64,000 nt of DNA from Nocardioides antri (GCF_008373765.1 NZ_VUJW01000002.1:186001-250000), one strand, 5' to 3'; counted from the first letter of the stretch, positions 38,023 to 47,958 are shown. The notes: a model not told the origin generated them from the sequence alone. Program-made: numbers and translations.

Positions 38023-38880
38023 GTGGCTACCGCGACCCTCGACGCGCCTGAGGTAACCGCCCGCCCGACGCCCACGCGTCGGGCGGGCCCGCGCACGACC
38101 CTGACCGCCGGCTCTTCGCTCGGCCTCGGCGTCGCCGTCACCTGGTTCAGCCTGCTGGTGCTGATCCCCCTGACCGCGATCGTCGTGACCTCCGCCGAGC
38201 GCGGCTGGTCCGGCTACGTCGACACGATCACCAACCCGCAGACGATGGCGGCGATCAGGCTGACCGTCGGACAGTCACTGCTGGTCACCGGGATCAACGT
38301 CGTCATGGGCACCCTCATCGCCTGGGTGCTGGTCCGTGACCGGTTCTGGGGCAAGGCCGTGCTGGACGTCGTCATCGACATCCCGTTCGCCCTCCCCACG
38401 ATCGTCGCCGGCCTGGTGCTGCTCGGGCTCTACGGGCAGGGCAGCCCGCTCGGCCTCGACTGGGCCTACACGGAGCGGGCGGTGATGCTCGCGCTCGCGT
38501 TCGTGACGCTGCCGTTCGTCGTACGCACGGTGCAGCCGGTGCTCGGTGAGCTCGACCACGACGTGGAGGAGGCGGCGGCGTCACTCGGCGCGAAGCGGCT
38601 CACCATCTTCCGGCGGATCATCCTGCCGAGCCTCGCCCCGGCCATCGCTGCCGGTGCTGCCCTGTCGTTCGCGCGAGCGATCGCCGAGTACGGCTCGCTG
38701 GTGCTGCTCAGCGGCAACAAGCCGTTCAGCACCGAGGTGGTGTCGGTGCGGGTGCTGTCCTTCATCGAGAACGGGAGCACGGCGTCGGCCGCCGCTGTCG
38801 CAAGCCTCATGCTCGCGGTCGCGCTGTTCGTGATCGTCGTCCTCGACATCGTGCAGAGGCGGGTGTCGCGCCGTGGTTGA
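38023..38880 (+). CDS. cysT: Sulfate ABC transporter permease CysT
   Basis: Inner-membrane permease, 285 residues with six helices after a 30-residue N-terminal tail. The EAA loop that contacts the ATPase is E-E-A-A-A-S-L-G-A-K-R-L-T-I-F-R-R-I-I-L-P near 185-205. GTG start follows AAGGACTCCT 8 nt after the sbp stop. The cysW GTG lies 8 nt inside its end. Confidence 0.93.
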   Translation: MATATLDAPEVTARPTPTRRAGPRTTLTAGSSLGLGVAVTWFSLLVLIPLTAIVVTSAERGWSGYVDTITNPQTMAAIRLTVGQSLLVTGINVVMGTLIAWVLVRDRFWGKAVLDVVIDIPFALPTIVAGLVLLGLYGQGSPLGLDWAYTERAVMLALAFVTLPFVVRTVQPVLGELDHDVEEAAASLGAKRLTIFRRIILPSLAPAIAAGAALSFARAIAEYGSLVLLSGNKPFSTEVVSVRVLSFIENGSTASAAAVASLMLAVALFVIVVLDIVQRRVSRRG

Positions 38881-39682
38881 GGTCTCCACGCCCGTCAAGT
38901 GGCTGCTGCGGCTGCTCGCGATCGGCTACGTGTTCTTCCTGGTTGCCTGGCCGGTGTCGACGATCGTCCGCGAGGCGTTCGCCGACGGCGTCGGCGCCTT
39001 CTTCGACATCTTCAGCGACGAGCAGGTCGTCAACGCCCTGGCCCTCACGGTGCAGGTCGCGGTCCAGGCCGTGCTCATCAACCTGGTGTTCGGCGTCGGC
39101 ATCTCGCTGCTGCTGGTGCGCTACGAGTTCCCCGGCAAGCGACTGCTGTCGGCGCTCGTCGACCTGCCGATGTCGGTCTCGCCGGTCGTCGTGGGCCTGT
39201 CGCTGCTGCTCGTCTACAACGGCCGCGACGGCTGGTTCGGCACGCACCTGGAGGAGTGGGGCGTCCAGATCATCTTCAGCGGCACCGGGATGATCATGGC
39301 CACCTGCTTCGTCGCGCTGCCGCTCGTCATCCGCGAGGTCGTGCCGGTCCTCGCCGAGATCGGCGACGACCAGGAGCAGGCGGCCCGCAGCCTCGGCGCC
39401 AACAGCCGGCAGACCTTCTGGCGGATCACTCTGCCCAGCATCAAGTGGGCGGTCGTGTACGGCGTCGTGCTGAGCCTCGCCCGCAGCCTCGGCGAGTTCG
39501 GGGCGGTCAAGGTCGTCTCCGGCAACGTCGCCAACCAGACCCAGACGGCGACGCTCGTCGTCGAGAAGCAGTACCAGAGCTTCGACCAGGCCGGCGCCTA
39601 CACGGTGTCGTTCGTGCTCGCGTTCGTGAGCGTGCTCTGCATCGTCGTCGTCTCGATCCTTCGTCCCAAGGAGCACCACTGA
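38873..39682 (+). CDS. cysW: Sulfate ABC transporter permease CysW
   Basis: Second permease of the sulfate transporter, 269 residues, six helices. EAA loop: [21 protein letters not shown] near 166-186. Pairs with CysT to form the membrane channel. GTG start overlaps cysT; stop shares a base with cysA ATG. Confidence 0.93.
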   Translation: MVEVSTPVKWLLRLLAIGYVFFLVAWPVSTIVREAFADGVGAFFDIFSDEQVVNALALTVQVAVQAVLINLVFGVGISLLLVRYEFPGKRLLSALVDLPMSVSPVVVGLSLLLVYNGRDGWFGTHLEEWGVQIIFSGTGMIMATCFVALPLVIREVVPVLAEIGDDQEQAARSLGANSRQTFWRITLPSIKWAVVYGVVLSLARSLGEFGAVKVVSGNVANQTQTATLVVEKQYQSFDQAGAYTVSFVLAFVSVLCIVVVSILRPKEHH

Positions 39683-40671
39683 TGTCCATCGAAGTAACCA
39701 ACGTGACCAAGAAGTACGGCGACTTCTACGCCCTCGACGACGTCAGCGTCTCGCTGCCCACCGGCCAGCTCACGGCGCTGCTCGGCCCGTCCGGTGGCGG
39801 CAAGTCGACGCTGCTCCGGATCATCGCCGGCCTCGACACCGCCGACAGCGGGACGGTCGCGATCGAGGGGACGAACGCCACCAGGCTGCCGCCGCAGAAG
39901 CGCAACGTCGGCTTCGTCTTCCAGCACTACGCGGTCTTCAAGCACATGACGGTGGCGAAGAACGTCGCGTTCGGCCTGGAGATCCGCAAGACGCCGAAGG
40001 CGGAGGTGAGGCGGCGGGTGGACGAGCTGCTCGAGCTCGTGCACCTGTCGCAGTTCGCCGACCGGCTGCCGTCGCAGCTCTCGGGTGGTCAGCGGCAGCG
40101 GATGGCGCTGGCGCGCGCCCTCGCGGTGGAGCCGACCGTCCTCCTGCTCGACGAGCCGTTCGGTGCCCTCGACGCCAAGGTCCGCAAAGAGCTGCGCGAG
40201 TGGCTGCGCCGCCTGCACGACGAGGTCCACGTGACCACGGTGTTCGTGACCCACGACCAGGAGGAGGCGATGGAGGTCGCCGACGAGATCGTGGTGATCA
40301 ACCAGGGCCGGGTGGAGCAGGTCGGCAGCCCCGACGAGCTCTACGACGAGCCGGCGAGCGACTTCGTCATGGGCTTCCTCGGCGAGGTGACCCGGCTCGG
40401 GCCGGTGCGGCTGCGCCCCCACGACGTGGAGGTCGGGGTCACGCCCGGCCGGGCGGGTGCGATCCCGGGGACGATCACCCGGCTGCTCCGGGTCGGCTTC
40501 GAGGTGCGGCTCCAGGTCGAGCTGGACCGGGAGCTCGGTGGCGGGGCGGACCCGGTGTCGGTCGTGCTGTCGCGCAGCCACGCCCGCTCCCTGGATCTCG
40601 AGCTGGGATCGAAGGTCTGGCTCACCGCTGCCGTCGGTGCCGTGACCGTGCCGGCGATGGTGGCGGTCTGA
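39682..40671 (+). CDS. cysA: Sulfate ABC transporter ATPase
   Basis: ATP-hydrolysing subunit, 329 residues. Walker [10 protein letters not shown] near 35-43, signature L-S-G-G-Q-R-Q-R near 133-140, Walker B L-L-L-D-E-P-F-G near 154-161, and switch His in V-T-H-D-Q near 189-193. The C-terminal 90 residues are a TOBE-like domain. ATG 39682 overlaps the cysW stop; an ORF beginning at 38899 is the wrong start. Last gene of the operon. Confidence 0.94.
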   Translation: MSIEVTNVTKKYGDFYALDDVSVSLPTGQLTALLGPSGGGKSTLLRIIAGLDTADSGTVAIEGTNATRLPPQKRNVGFVFQHYAVFKHMTVAKNVAFGLEIRKTPKAEVRRRVDELLELVHLSQFADRLPSQLSGGQRQRMALARALAVEPTVLLLDEPFGALDAKVRKELREWLRRLHDEVHVTTVFVTHDQEEAMEVADEIVVINQGRVEQVGSPDELYDEPASDFVMGFLGEVTRLGPVRLRPHDVEVGVTPGRAGAIPGTITRLLRVGFEVRLQVELDRELGGGADPVSVVLSRSHARSLDLELGSKVWLTAAVGAVTVPAMVAV

Positions 40672-40692
40672 GGCCGACCCGCGGGGCTCGGA

Positions 40693-41166
40693 CTACCCGA
40701 CCGACTCCGCGCGCTGCTTGAGTGCTTCGGCGTGGCGGCGGAAACCCTCAGCAACCCGGTCGGGGCCGGCGAGGCGCACCAGCGGCCCGGAGAACTCCTC
40801 CACGGTGTCGTAGGTCGTCGGCCCCCCGGGTCGCTGGGTCAGCCGCTGGTGCCGGGTTCCGCGGACCAGGCCGAGCTTGGCCGGCAGTCCCTCGTAGACG
40901 TACGACAGGAGCGCGGTCGTCGTACCGTCGCCGGCAGGAGCTGGCGGCTCCACCGCCGTGATCCGTTCCGGTGACTTCGCGCCCTTGCCGTTCGCCCAGC
41001 GCACGTGGAGCAGGATCGGGTTGTCGACGGCAGCCGGCTGCGGCGTGTCCGCGCGTACGACGAAGGGGTTCCACTCGGGGTACGCCTCCGTGTCGAGCAT
41101 GACTGCCCACACGACCTCGATCGGGGCGTCGATCTCTACCGACGCCCGCGGGTCGGTCGCCGTCAT
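40693..41166 (-). CDS. SRPBCC family protein
   Basis: A 157-residue START/SRPBCC-fold protein with a hydrophobic cavity. The opening [14 protein letters not shown] near residues 12-25 and Y-P-E-W-N-P-F near 29-35 are typical of the polyketide-cyclase/dehydratase-like group. Ligand unknown. ATG overlaps the yajQ stop (ATGA), so it is cotranscribed with yajQ. Convergent to cysA, 21 nt between stops. Confidence 0.8.
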   Translation of the reverse strand: MTATDPRASVEIDAPIEVVWAVMLDTEAYPEWNPFVVRADTPQPAAVDNPILLHVRWANGKGAKSPERITAVEPPAPAGDGTTTALLSYVYEGLPAKLGLVRGTRHQRLTQRPGGPTTYDTVEEFSGPLVRLAGPDRVAEGFRRHAEALKQRAESVG

Positions 41167-41654
41167 CGGTAGTTGGTGAACTGCACGGCGAAGTCATAGT
41201 CCTGCGCCTTCACCAGCGAGATCACGGCCTGCAGGTCGTCGCGCTTCTTCGACGACACCCGCAGCTCGTCACCCTGGACCTGGGCCTTCACGCCCTTGGG
41301 GCCCTCGTCGCGGATCAGCTTGCTGATCTTCTTCGCGTCCTCGGAGGAGATGCCCTCCTTGAGCGTGATCCCGATCTTCGACTGCTGGCCCGACTGGCGC
41401 GGCTCCGAGGCGTCGAGGATCTTCAACGACTGGCCGCGCTTGATCAGCTTCTGCTGGAACACGTCCAGTACGGCGGACGCGCGGTCGTCCGCCGACGCGG
41501 TGATCTCGATCGCGTGCTCGCCCTTCCACTCGATCGTGGCTCCGGTGCCCTTGAAGTCGAACCGGGTCGCCACCTCCCGCGCCGTCTGGCCGAGTGCGTT
41601 GTCGACCTCCTGGCGGTCGATCTTGCTGACGATGTCGAAGGAGGAGTCGGCCAT
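41163..41654 (-). CDS. yajQ: YajQ family cyclic di-GMP-binding protein
   Basis: A 163-residue two-domain protein of normal YajQ length ([11 protein letters not shown] opening; R-F-D-F-K-G-T near 30-36; [15 protein letters not shown] near 132-146; C-terminal F-T-N-Y-R). Xanthomonas and Pseudomonas members bind cyclic di-GMP; other roles have been proposed. ATG 41654 gives the canonical N-terminus and is preceded by AGGTGAACCTG. Leads a two-gene unit with the SRPBCC gene. Confidence 0.92.
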   Translation of the reverse strand: MADSSFDIVSKIDRQEVDNALGQTAREVATRFDFKGTGATIEWKGEHAIEITASADDRASAVLDVFQQKLIKRGQSLKILDASEPRQSGQQSKIGITLKEGISSEDAKKISKLIRDEGPKGVKAQVQGDELRVSSKKRDDLQAVISLVKAQDYDFAVQFTNYR

Positions 41655-41789
41655 CAGGTTCACCTCGTGCTGTCGGGGCTGGGATCTCAGGGCTGGTGTT
41701 TTCGGGGAAGGCGTCGTGCTGCGCTATTGTTTCGCGTCGTTGTCGACCGGCCAACCGGGGCCTCCCCGAGCCGCCGACGGCACACCCCC

Positions 41790-41871
41790 GGCAGGTTGCC
41801 CGAGCGGCCAAAGGGAGCTGACTGTAAATCAGCCGGCATTGCCTACAGTGGTTCGAATCCACTACCTGCCA
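41790..41871 (+). tRNA. tRNA-Tyr (GTA)
   Basis: Acceptor GGCAGGT (41790-41796) pairs with ACCTGCC (41864-41870), discriminator A at 41871. Anticodon GTA at 41824-41826 in loop CTGTAAA; T-loop GTTCGAATC. The long variable arm makes it class II, as expected for bacterial tRNA-Tyr. The CCA end is not encoded. Confidence 0.95.
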
Positions 41872-41879
41872 CAGGGACA

Positions 41880-41923
41880 GAACCGCCCCTGACCTGCGGA
41901 AGAACGCCGGTCAGGGGCGGTTC
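41880..41923 (+). terminator. Hairpin after tRNA-Tyr
   Basis: 15-bp perfect stem GAACCGCCCCTGACC (41880-41894) with GGTCAGGGGCGGTTC (41909-41923) and a 14-nt loop. No T-run, but its position 8 nt after the tRNA suggests a terminator. Confidence 0.7.
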
Positions 41924-42033
41924 GCATCTGGTCGTCGTGCGGCCGGCCCGACGAGTGCGCGCAACCTATTCCCCCGGCGATCCAGCGGACGTACATTCCT
42001 CCAGAAGGGCAGGCCCGTCGAGGAGGATCGCTC

Positions 42034-44274
42034 ATGAAGAAGCCGTTGGTCGCCATGGCTGCCACTCTGGTCCTCGGGGCCGCGGGCGCCTTGCCCGGCA
42101 TGGCCTCCTCGGGGCCGGACGTCGCGGCACCCCCTCGGGCGACGAACCCGGCGTACGCGTTGGTGCAGCTCACCGGCGCGCCACTGTCGACTGCTGCAGC
42201 GACCCGTCCGCAGGGCGGCAAGAAGATCAACTTCAGAAGCGCGGCGGTGCGCAACCACCGCGCAGACCTCGCGGCCGAGCGGAACCGGTTCCGCTCCTGG
42301 CTCCGCGCCAACGCTCCCTCGGCCCGGATCACCGGTGAGTTCGACCTCGCAGTCAACGCGGTGGCGGTCAAGCTCAACGGCACCAGCCTGCGCAGGCTGA
42401 GGTCCGCGCCGGGTGTGCGCTTCGTCGAGAAGCAGGGTGTGTTCAGAGCGGTGGCGCACGAGGATCCCGACCTGAGCCTCTCCCACGTCGATCAAGCGTG
42501 GACGGCGGTCGGCGGTGAGGCGAACGCCGGCGCGGGGGTCGACGTCGCGATCATCGACAGCGGCATCGATGTCACCCACCCGTGCTTCGACGACGCTGGC
42601 TACCCGGCGGTGCAGCAGTCCGGTGACCCGGATCTGACCAACAACAAGGTCGTCGTGGCGAAGGCCTACGGCAACAAGCTCGCGAAGCAGGGCTTCGACG
42701 CCTCCGACCAGAACGGCCACGGCACGCACGTGGCGGGCACGGTGGCGTGCAACGCGCACACCCCGTCCATGGTCGACGGTGTGGACATCCCCTACGACAT
42801 GTCGGGCATCGCGCCGCGTGCCGTGCTCGGCAACTACAACGTCTTCCCCGGTACGACGGGATCGGCGCGGTCCGAGGACATCCTCGAAGCGATGGAAGAC
42901 GCCTACGAGGACGGGTTCGACGTCGCGAACATGAGCCTTGGTGGTGCTCGCAACGACGGCGGCGGAGCCTTCCTGCTCGACCGTGCCGTGGACAACCTCG
43001 ATCGGGCCAACATGGTGGTCGCCGTTGCCGCGGGCAACGATGGGCCCGGCTACTTCACAGTCCACTACCCGGGCGCCGCGCCTCGCGCGCTCACGGCAGG
43101 CGCCAGCACCGTGGGGCACGGCGTGATCAACACGGCGACGGTCGCGGGTGTCGAGTACGAGGTGGTGGTCGGCGAGTTCGGCGAGCTGGAGTCCGACCTC
43201 ACGGCGCCGCTCGACGTCGTACCCGCGGCCGGACTCCCCCACGGACTGAGCACAGCGTGCGACACCGACCCACCGCTGCCGGACTTGACCGGCAAGATCG
43301 CCCTGCTGGGCCGCGGCAACTGCGACTTCACCGTGAAGATGCGCAACGCACAGAACGCCGGTGCCGTCGGAGTGATCATGGTCGACCACACCGAGGAGCC
43401 GCCGTTCGTGATGGCGCACAACGGCCTGGAGCCTGTCCCGACGATCCCGGGCGTGATGGTGCGTCTCTCCGACGGCGCGGAGATCGACGACCACGAGGGC
43501 GCGCCGGCGACGCTCCACGCCCTCGGGACGTACGTGCACGACCCTGCGGCCACGAACCTCATGGCGGGATTCAGCAGCCAAGGTCCGACACACGGCGACC
43601 TGCTGATCAAGCCCGACGTGGTGGCGCCGGGCGCCGACGTGCTCAGCGCCCAGCCAGCGTGGGCGTGCAGCGCACCTCCGTGCTTCAGCTTCCTCGGTGG
43701 CACCAGCATGGCGACGCCGCACCTCGCGGGCGCTGCAGCGGTGGTGCGCGGCGACCACCCAGGCTGGACGGCGGCGCAGGTGCGTTCCGCGATCGTCAAC
43801 ACCGCCCAGGAGGGTTTGCTCCGGCACCCCGAGACCGGTGAGGTGACCGACGACCCGCTCATCACGGGTTCCGGCCTGCTGGACGTCGCGGCGGCGGTGG
43901 ACGCCGTTGCCGGTGTCGCGCCGGTGAGCAAGTCGTTCGGCGCCTGGTCCAGCGGAGCGGGCGGTTCGCGGACAGCGACGATCACGGTCACCAACCTGTC
44001 CGGGTCGCCGCAGACCTTCACCGCGGCAGTCGAGGACACGGCAGCCGACGGTGTCCGCTTCACCGGCGCCCGTACGTTCACGCTCGCCCCAGGCCAATCC
44101 GGGACGGTCGCCGTCACCGCGGCGGCCGCCAAGGGCGCACCCGACGGGCACAAGTTCGCGACCCTTCGCGTCTCCAAGGCGGGTGGCGAAGTGGCGCACG
44201 CGCGTCTCTACACCTTGGTGGGCGAGGGTGACCGGGCCCCGGGGCAGCACCAGCTCCCTCCGCCGTTCGCGTAG
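42034..44274 (+). CDS. Secreted subtilisin-like serine protease (S8) with PA domain
   Basis: A 746-residue exported protease. Signal peptide about 1-24; propeptide-like inhibitor region about 40-140; S8 catalytic domain with Asp175 (I-I-D-S-G-I-D), His229 (N-G-H-G-T-H-V), oxyanion Asn335 (A-A-G-N-D-G-P) and Ser558 (G-G-T-S-M-A-T-P-H). A PA insert (about 385-500; L-L-G-R-G-N-C-D-F near 424-432) lies between Asn and Ser. The C-terminal about 130 residues form an Ig-like/Fn3-like domain. Strong GAGGAGGATC Shine-Dalgarno. Probably degrades extracellular protein. Confidence 0.92.
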   Translation: MKKPLVAMAATLVLGAAGALPGMASSGPDVAAPPRATNPAYALVQLTGAPLSTAAATRPQGGKKINFRSAAVRNHRADLAAERNRFRSWLRANAPSARITGEFDLAVNAVAVKLNGTSLRRLRSAPGVRFVEKQGVFRAVAHEDPDLSLSHVDQAWTAVGGEANAGAGVDVAIIDSGIDVTHPCFDDAGYPAVQQSGDPDLTNNKVVVAKAYGNKLAKQGFDASDQNGHGTHVAGTVACNAHTPSMVDGVDIPYDMSGIAPRAVLGNYNVFPGTTGSARSEDILEAMEDAYEDGFDVANMSLGGARNDGGGAFLLDRAVDNLDRANMVVAVAAGNDGPGYFTVHYPGAAPRALTAGASTVGHGVINTATVAGVEYEVVVGEFGELESDLTAPLDVVPAAGLPHGLSTACDTDPPLPDLTGKIALLGRGNCDFTVKMRNAQNAGAVGVIMVDHTEEPPFVMAHNGLEPVPTIPGVMVRLSDGAEIDDHEGAPATLHALGTYVHDPAATNLMAGFSSQGPTHGDLLIKPDVVAPGADVLSAQPAWACSAPPCFSFLGGTSMATPHLAGAAAVVRGDHPGWTAAQVRSAIVNTAQEGLLRHPETGEVTDDPLITGSGLLDVAAAVDAVAGVAPVSKSFGAWSSGAGGSRTATITVTNLSGSPQTFTAAVEDTAADGVRFTGARTFTLAPGQSGTVAVTAAAAKGAPDGHKFATLRVSKAGGEVAHARLYTLVGEGDRAPGQHQLPPPFA

Positions 44275-44312
44275 AACACCTGGTGGGCCCTGCGGACGGG
44301 CAGGATGAGCGG

Positions 44313-44723
44313 ATGGAAGTACTCAGCAGCCGAACCCTTCTGAGGCCTTCAGACCCTGTGCGCAGTCAGCGGTTCTACCGGGAGACGCTCGGCCTGGCCG
44401 TCTACCGGGAGTTCGGAGGCCCGGACGCTCCCGGGGTGGTGTTCTTCCTCGGCAACGGCCTGCTCGAGGTCAGCGGTCGGGCGACGGACCCGCGCGGCGA
44501 CGGGATCGCGTTGTGGATGCAGGTCCGGGACGTTCAGACCGAGCACCGGCGCCTGCTGGCCGCGGGTGTGCCGATCCTCCGCGAGCCTCGACGAGAGCCG
44601 TGGGGACTCCTGGAGATGTGGATCAAGGACCCGGACCAGATCCCGATCGTCGTGGTCGAGATCCCCACCGACCATCCGCTCCGGCAAGACCAGCGCAGCG
44701 AACGGAGGCGTTCCGACGCCTGA
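44313..44723 (+). CDS. VOC family (glyoxalase/bleomycin-resistance-like) protein
   Basis: A 136-residue single-module vicinal-oxygen-chelate protein: S-Q-R-F-Y-R-E-T-L-G-L-A-V-Y-R near 20-34, then V-V-F-F-L-G-N-G-L-L-E-V and, near the C-terminus, M-W-I-K-D-P-D-Q-I-P-I-V-V-V-E. Members range from isomerases to resistance proteins; no specific role can be given. Start could be GTG 44283; ATG 44313 gives the usual family N-terminus. Convergent with the coiled-coil gene, one base between stops. Confidence 0.75.
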   Translation: MEVLSSRTLLRPSDPVRSQRFYRETLGLAVYREFGGPDAPGVVFFLGNGLLEVSGRATDPRGDGIALWMQVRDVQTEHRRLLAAGVPILREPRREPWGLLEMWIKDPDQIPIVVVEIPTDHPLRQDQRSERRRSDA

Positions 44724-44724
44724 C

Positions 44725-45177
44725 TCAGCCGGCGTCGGTCGGCTCGATCTGCGCGAGCTGCTGGGTCAGATAGCTGCGCATCCGGTCCCGATGCTCCTGC
44801 TCGAGCTGCTGCAACCGCGCAACCTCGTCCTGCAGGGCAGCCTGCTGCTCGGCCAGCTCGCCCAGCACGGTCGCGCGCTGCCGGTCGTGCTCAGCCCGCG
44901 TCTGCTCGAGCTCCGCCTGCACCCGCTCCACCTCCTGCTGGGCATCGGCCCTGGCCCGGTCGGCCTCAGCGCCCGCCGACGCCCGCAGCTGTTCTGCCTC
45001 GGCTCGGCTCGACGCAGTGAGCCGGTCCGCATCGCTCTTCGCCTCCGCCACGATCGAGGCCGCCTCGGCCCGCGCCTCGTCGAGCAGTTCGTCGGCGTTG
45101 CGTGCAGCGATCTCCAGCAGTCGCGCGGCCGCGTTGGTGCCGTCTCCCACACCGGTGACGTGCTTCTCCTGAGTCAA
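44725..45177 (-). CDS. Coiled-coil protein, function unknown
   Basis: A 150-residue, very acidic and Ala/Glu/Arg-rich protein, helical throughout with heptad-like spacing from about residue 15 to 140 (A-D-E-L-L-D-E-A-R-A-E-A, E-R-V-Q-A-E-L-E-Q-T-R-A-E). No globular domain, Cys or signal peptide. It resembles the coiled-coil half of DivIVA/Wag31-like proteins but lacks their N-terminal lipid-binding domain. TTG start after AGGGGGAATC. Probably cytosolic scaffold; function not inferable. Confidence 0.7.
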   Translation of the reverse strand: MTQEKHVTGVGDGTNAAARLLEIAARNADELLDEARAEAASIVAEAKSDADRLTASSRAEAEQLRASAGAEADRARADAQQEVERVQAELEQTRAEHDRQRATVLGELAEQQAALQDEVARLQQLEQEHRDRMRSYLTQQLAQIEPTDAG

Positions 45178-45265
45178 GATTCCCCCTAGGTCCTGATGTC
45201 ACCGTACGGTCCGCCCGTCGCGCACCACAACGCGGCCGCCCCCCATACAGCGCGTCGCCGGGATC

Positions 45266-46720
45266 TCAGGTGCCGCAGAAGGTCTGGTAGCGACCGAAGT
45301 CCTCGGGCGCTGGATCGGCGTAGCGCTCCAGCCCCGGCGTTGCATCGAACGGCTGGCGCACCGCTTGGAGCAAGGCGTGAAGGGGCACGAGGTCGTCGTT
45401 CGTCGCGGCGCGGAGGGCTTCCTCCACGAGGTGGTTGCGAGGGATGTAGAGCGGGTTGACCCTGTCCATGGCGTCCGGGTCAGGATAGAGCGCTCGCCAC
45501 CCCTCGAGCCAACCGTCGATCGCGGAGAGGTCGAGGAAGAGGCCACGCGCCGGCTCGGCGTCACCCCGAGCGGCGGTCGAGAGGTGCCGCCAGAAGGAGG
45601 TGTGGTCGACGTGGCTCTCCCGGAGCAGCTCGAGCAGCTTCTCCGCCAGCTCGTCCGCGGCCGCGTCGTCGACCGCCACGAGCCCGAGCTTGGCGCGCAT
45701 CCCGGCCGACCACGCCTCGGCGTACTCCTCGCGGAACGAGCCGAGGGTCTCGGTGGCCAGCGCGACTGCTTTCTCCTGGTCCTCGTCGAGCAGCGGAAGG
45801 AGTGCCTCGCCGAACCGGGCGAGGTTCCACTCCGCGATCCCCGGCTGGTTGGCGTAGGCGTAGCGGCCCGCGTAGTCGATCGAGCTGAAGACCGTCGCGG
45901 GGTCGAATGCTTCGAGGAACGCGCACGGACCGTAGTCGATCGTCTCCCCGGAGATGGTCATGTTGTCGGTGTTCATGACTCCGTGCACGAACCCGACGAG
46001 CATCCACCGGGCGACCAAGGCGGCCTGCGCAGAGATGACGGCGCGGTACAACGCGAGGTGCGGGTGCTGGTCCGACGCGGCTTCGGGGTGGTGGCGCTCG
46101 ATGGCGTGGTCGGCCAGCCGGCGCAGGAGGTCGATGTCGCCGGTCGCCTGGACGAGCTGGAAGGTCCCGACCCGCAGGTGGCTGCTGGCGACCCGGGCCA
46201 GGAGGGCGCCGGGCAGCACCGTCTCCCGGCGGACGTCGCGGCCGGTGGCGACCACGGCCAGCGACCGGGTCGTCGGGATCCCGAGGGCGTGCATGGCCTC
46301 GCTGACGACGTACTCGCGCAGCATCGGGCCGATCGCAGCCAGACCGTCGCCTCCGCGCGCGAACGGTGTGCGCCCGGAGCCCTTGAGGTGGACGTCGCGT
46401 ACGCGGCCCGCACGGTCCGTCAGCTCGCCCAGCAGGAGCGCGCGGCCGTCGCCGAGCCGGGCGAACCCACCGAACTGGTGGCCCGCGTAGGCCTGGGCAA
46501 CGGGGATGGTCCCCTCCGGAAGGCGGGTCCCGGTGAGCAGCCCGACGCCCTCCTCGGTCCGCAGCCACTCCGGGTCGAGCCCGAGGTCCTCGGCGAGCGG
46601 CTCGTTGAGGACCACGAGCCGAGGCGCCGGGGTGTCGGCGGCCTGCCACTGCACGGCAAGCTCCGGCAGCTCGGATGCGAACCGAGCCTGGAAGGCGGCG
46701 GTGCTGGTGGGAGCCGTCAT
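45266..46720 (-). CDS. selO: Protein adenylyltransferase SelO (YdiU family)
   Basis: Pseudokinase that transfers AMP from ATP to Ser/Thr/Tyr of target proteins; 484 residues, near the bacterial norm. Visible active-site blocks: [16 protein letters not shown] near 111-126, then the basic P-T-T-R-S-L-A-V-V near 149-157, and [18 protein letters not shown] near 247-264 holding the catalytic Asp and metal-binding Asn/Asp. The C-terminus is F-C-G-T: a redox Cys where eukaryotic SelO has selenocysteine. Family work in E. coli ties it to redox control by S-glutathionylation. Confidence 0.93.
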   Translation of the reverse strand: MTAPTSTAAFQARFASELPELAVQWQAADTPAPRLVVLNEPLAEDLGLDPEWLRTEEGVGLLTGTRLPEGTIPVAQAYAGHQFGGFARLGDGRALLLGELTDRAGRVRDVHLKGSGRTPFARGGDGLAAIGPMLREYVVSEAMHALGIPTTRSLAVVATGRDVRRETVLPGALLARVASSHLRVGTFQLVQATGDIDLLRRLADHAIERHHPEAASDQHPHLALYRAVISAQAALVARWMLVGFVHGVMNTDNMTISGETIDYGPCAFLEAFDPATVFSSIDYAGRYAYANQPGIAEWNLARFGEALLPLLDEDQEKAVALATETLGSFREEYAEAWSAGMRAKLGLVAVDDAAADELAEKLLELLRESHVDHTSFWRHLSTAARGDAEPARGLFLDLSAIDGWLEGWRALYPDPDAMDRVNPLYIPRNHLVEEALRAATNDDLVPLHALLQAVRQPFDATPGLERYADPAPEDFGRYQTFCGT

Positions 46721-46792
46721 GCCTCGAGCCTACGGAGGCCGAGGTGGAGGCTCGACCTGCCACGAGCTGAACCCCTCGTCCGACGGTCGGCG

Positions 46793-47908
46793 TCAGGTGA
46801 TGGTGGCGAGCAGGACGGGATGGTCGGAGTAGTAGCGCCGGAAGGTCGCCGGTGGACACCCGTCGCCCGGGCGGCCGTGTCGCAGCGACCGGGCCTGGCA
46901 ACGCAGCAGCACTCGCTGCCGGGTGAACACCGAGCGTTCTGCTTCGCAGCGCCAGCGTTTGACGAAGTACGCCAGGTAGCAGCGGTCGTACCACGCGGCG
47001 GTCGGGGTCCCCAAGGTGTAGATGAAGTCGATCCTGCGGGCGACACCGGCGACACCGGCCGGTCCGGTCGGGTGCAGGCTGCGCACCGCATCTCGGTAGC
47101 CGGCGCGGATCAGGCCGCGATGTCCGGCCCGGACGGCGCAGCCGAGTCGCTCTCCCTCGCGGGGGTCGTGACGACAGCGGGTGAGGTTGAGGTCGCCCCC
47201 GAGCACAGCGATCGTGCCGGGCGCCCGCTGCGCCCGGTCCGCCAGCTCGCGGCCCAGGGTGGTCAGGGCGCGGGTCTTGTGGCGGGGTCCGGCCGGCGCG
47301 ATGTGGGCGTTGACCAGAAGGGCGGCCCGGGCGCCGCCGGGGGTGCGGATCGTGGCGTGGATCCACGGATGCGCGGTGCACCCGAAGCCGCCGCGACCGG
47401 TGAGGTGCCGGGCTCGGGTCGACCACCTGCCCCAGGTCCGGATGGTGCCGCGTCGGTGGATCTGCGTCACGGTCCGGTTGTTGACGAGGATCGAGGATCC
47501 GCGCAGCAGGCTGAACCTGCCGGTCCGTGGCCCGTCGCACGCCCCGTGTACGACGCGGTGCGCAGTGCGGGTGGCCACGACGAACTCGACGCCGGCGGCC
47601 TGGGCGCGCGGGTGGGCGTTGAGTGCGCGGCCGACCCGTTGGGCGGTGCCGAGGGTCTCCTGCAGGAGTACGACGTCGGGCAGGCGACCCGGTCGCGAGA
47701 GCAGACGACGTGCAAACGCCCTGCGGTCGGTCGCGTCGCGTCGGTCCGCCCGGTGGCGCACGAGGATGCCCTCGTGCACGTTGGCGGCGGCGACCCGGAT
47801 GCCAGCCGAAGGTGCGACCGTGCTGACCGCCCCCGCACGGTCGGCCGCGGCGGGCAGTGCGGCCGAGGCTCCGATCAGCACGAGGCACAGCAGCCGGATC
47901 GCGAACAT
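46793..47908 (-). CDS. Secreted endonuclease/exonuclease/phosphatase family protein
   Basis: A 371-residue exported EEP-fold phosphoesterase. Signal peptide about 1-28 (F-A-I-R-L-L-C-L-V-L-I-G-A-S). Catalytic blocks: A-A-N-V-H-E-G, V-V-L-L-Q-E-T-L-G, G-G-D-L-N-L-T, R-I-D-F-I-Y and the terminal Y-S-D-H-P-V-L. Several Cys fit an extracellular enzyme. It could hydrolyse DNA, phospholipid or other phosphodiesters. ATG 47908 is 6 nt after AACGAT, and three Pho-box-like 11-nt repeats lie immediately upstream, hinting at phosphate-starvation control. Confidence 0.82.
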   Translation of the reverse strand: MFAIRLLCLVLIGASAALPAAADRAGAVSTVAPSAGIRVAAANVHEGILVRHRADRRDATDRRAFARRLLSRPGRLPDVVLLQETLGTAQRVGRALNAHPRAQAAGVEFVVATRTAHRVVHGACDGPRTGRFSLLRGSSILVNNRTVTQIHRRGTIRTWGRWSTRARHLTGRGGFGCTAHPWIHATIRTPGGARAALLVNAHIAPAGPRHKTRALTTLGRELADRAQRAPGTIAVLGGDLNLTRCRHDPREGERLGCAVRAGHRGLIRAGYRDAVRSLHPTGPAGVAGVARRIDFIYTLGTPTAAWYDRCYLAYFVKRWRCEAERSVFTRQRVLLRCQARSLRHGRPGDGCPPATFRRYYSDHPVLLATIT

Positions 47909-47914
47909 GCGGCC

Positions 47915-47920
47915 ATCGTT
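47915..47920 (-). promoter_or_regulatory. -10-like hexamer AACGAT for the EEP gene
   Basis: Ends 6 nt before ATG 47908; weak match to TANNNT. There is no room for a Shine-Dalgarno. Confidence 0.3.
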
Positions 47921-47925
47921 CGGCC

Positions 47926-47958
47926 GGCGGGTGAGACGAGGGTGAGGCGTCGATGAGC
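47926..47958 (-). promoter_or_regulatory. Three tandem 11-nt Pho-box-like repeats
   Basis: Minus-strand units GCTCATCGACG, CCTCACCCTCG and TCTCACCCGCC in strict 11-nt register. The last matches the Streptomyces PhoP unit GTTCACCCGGC at 8 of 11 positions. The first two resemble the units at 58553-58574. Confidence 0.45.

Noticed and set aside
41911-44250. A 779-codon frame opposite the subtilase gene
   Set aside because: No recognisable domain; the catalytic triad of the protease is intact on the + strand.
45266-45300. SelO as a selenoprotein
   Set aside because: The C-terminus uses a Cys codon (F-C-G-T) and there is no in-frame UGA before the stop.
46725-46757. Hairpin with TCGAGCCT/AGGCTCGA arms between the EEP gene and selO
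   Set aside because: Only 8 bp with a 16-nt loop and no T-run; could be a terminator or another repeat copy, but the support is too weak to list.
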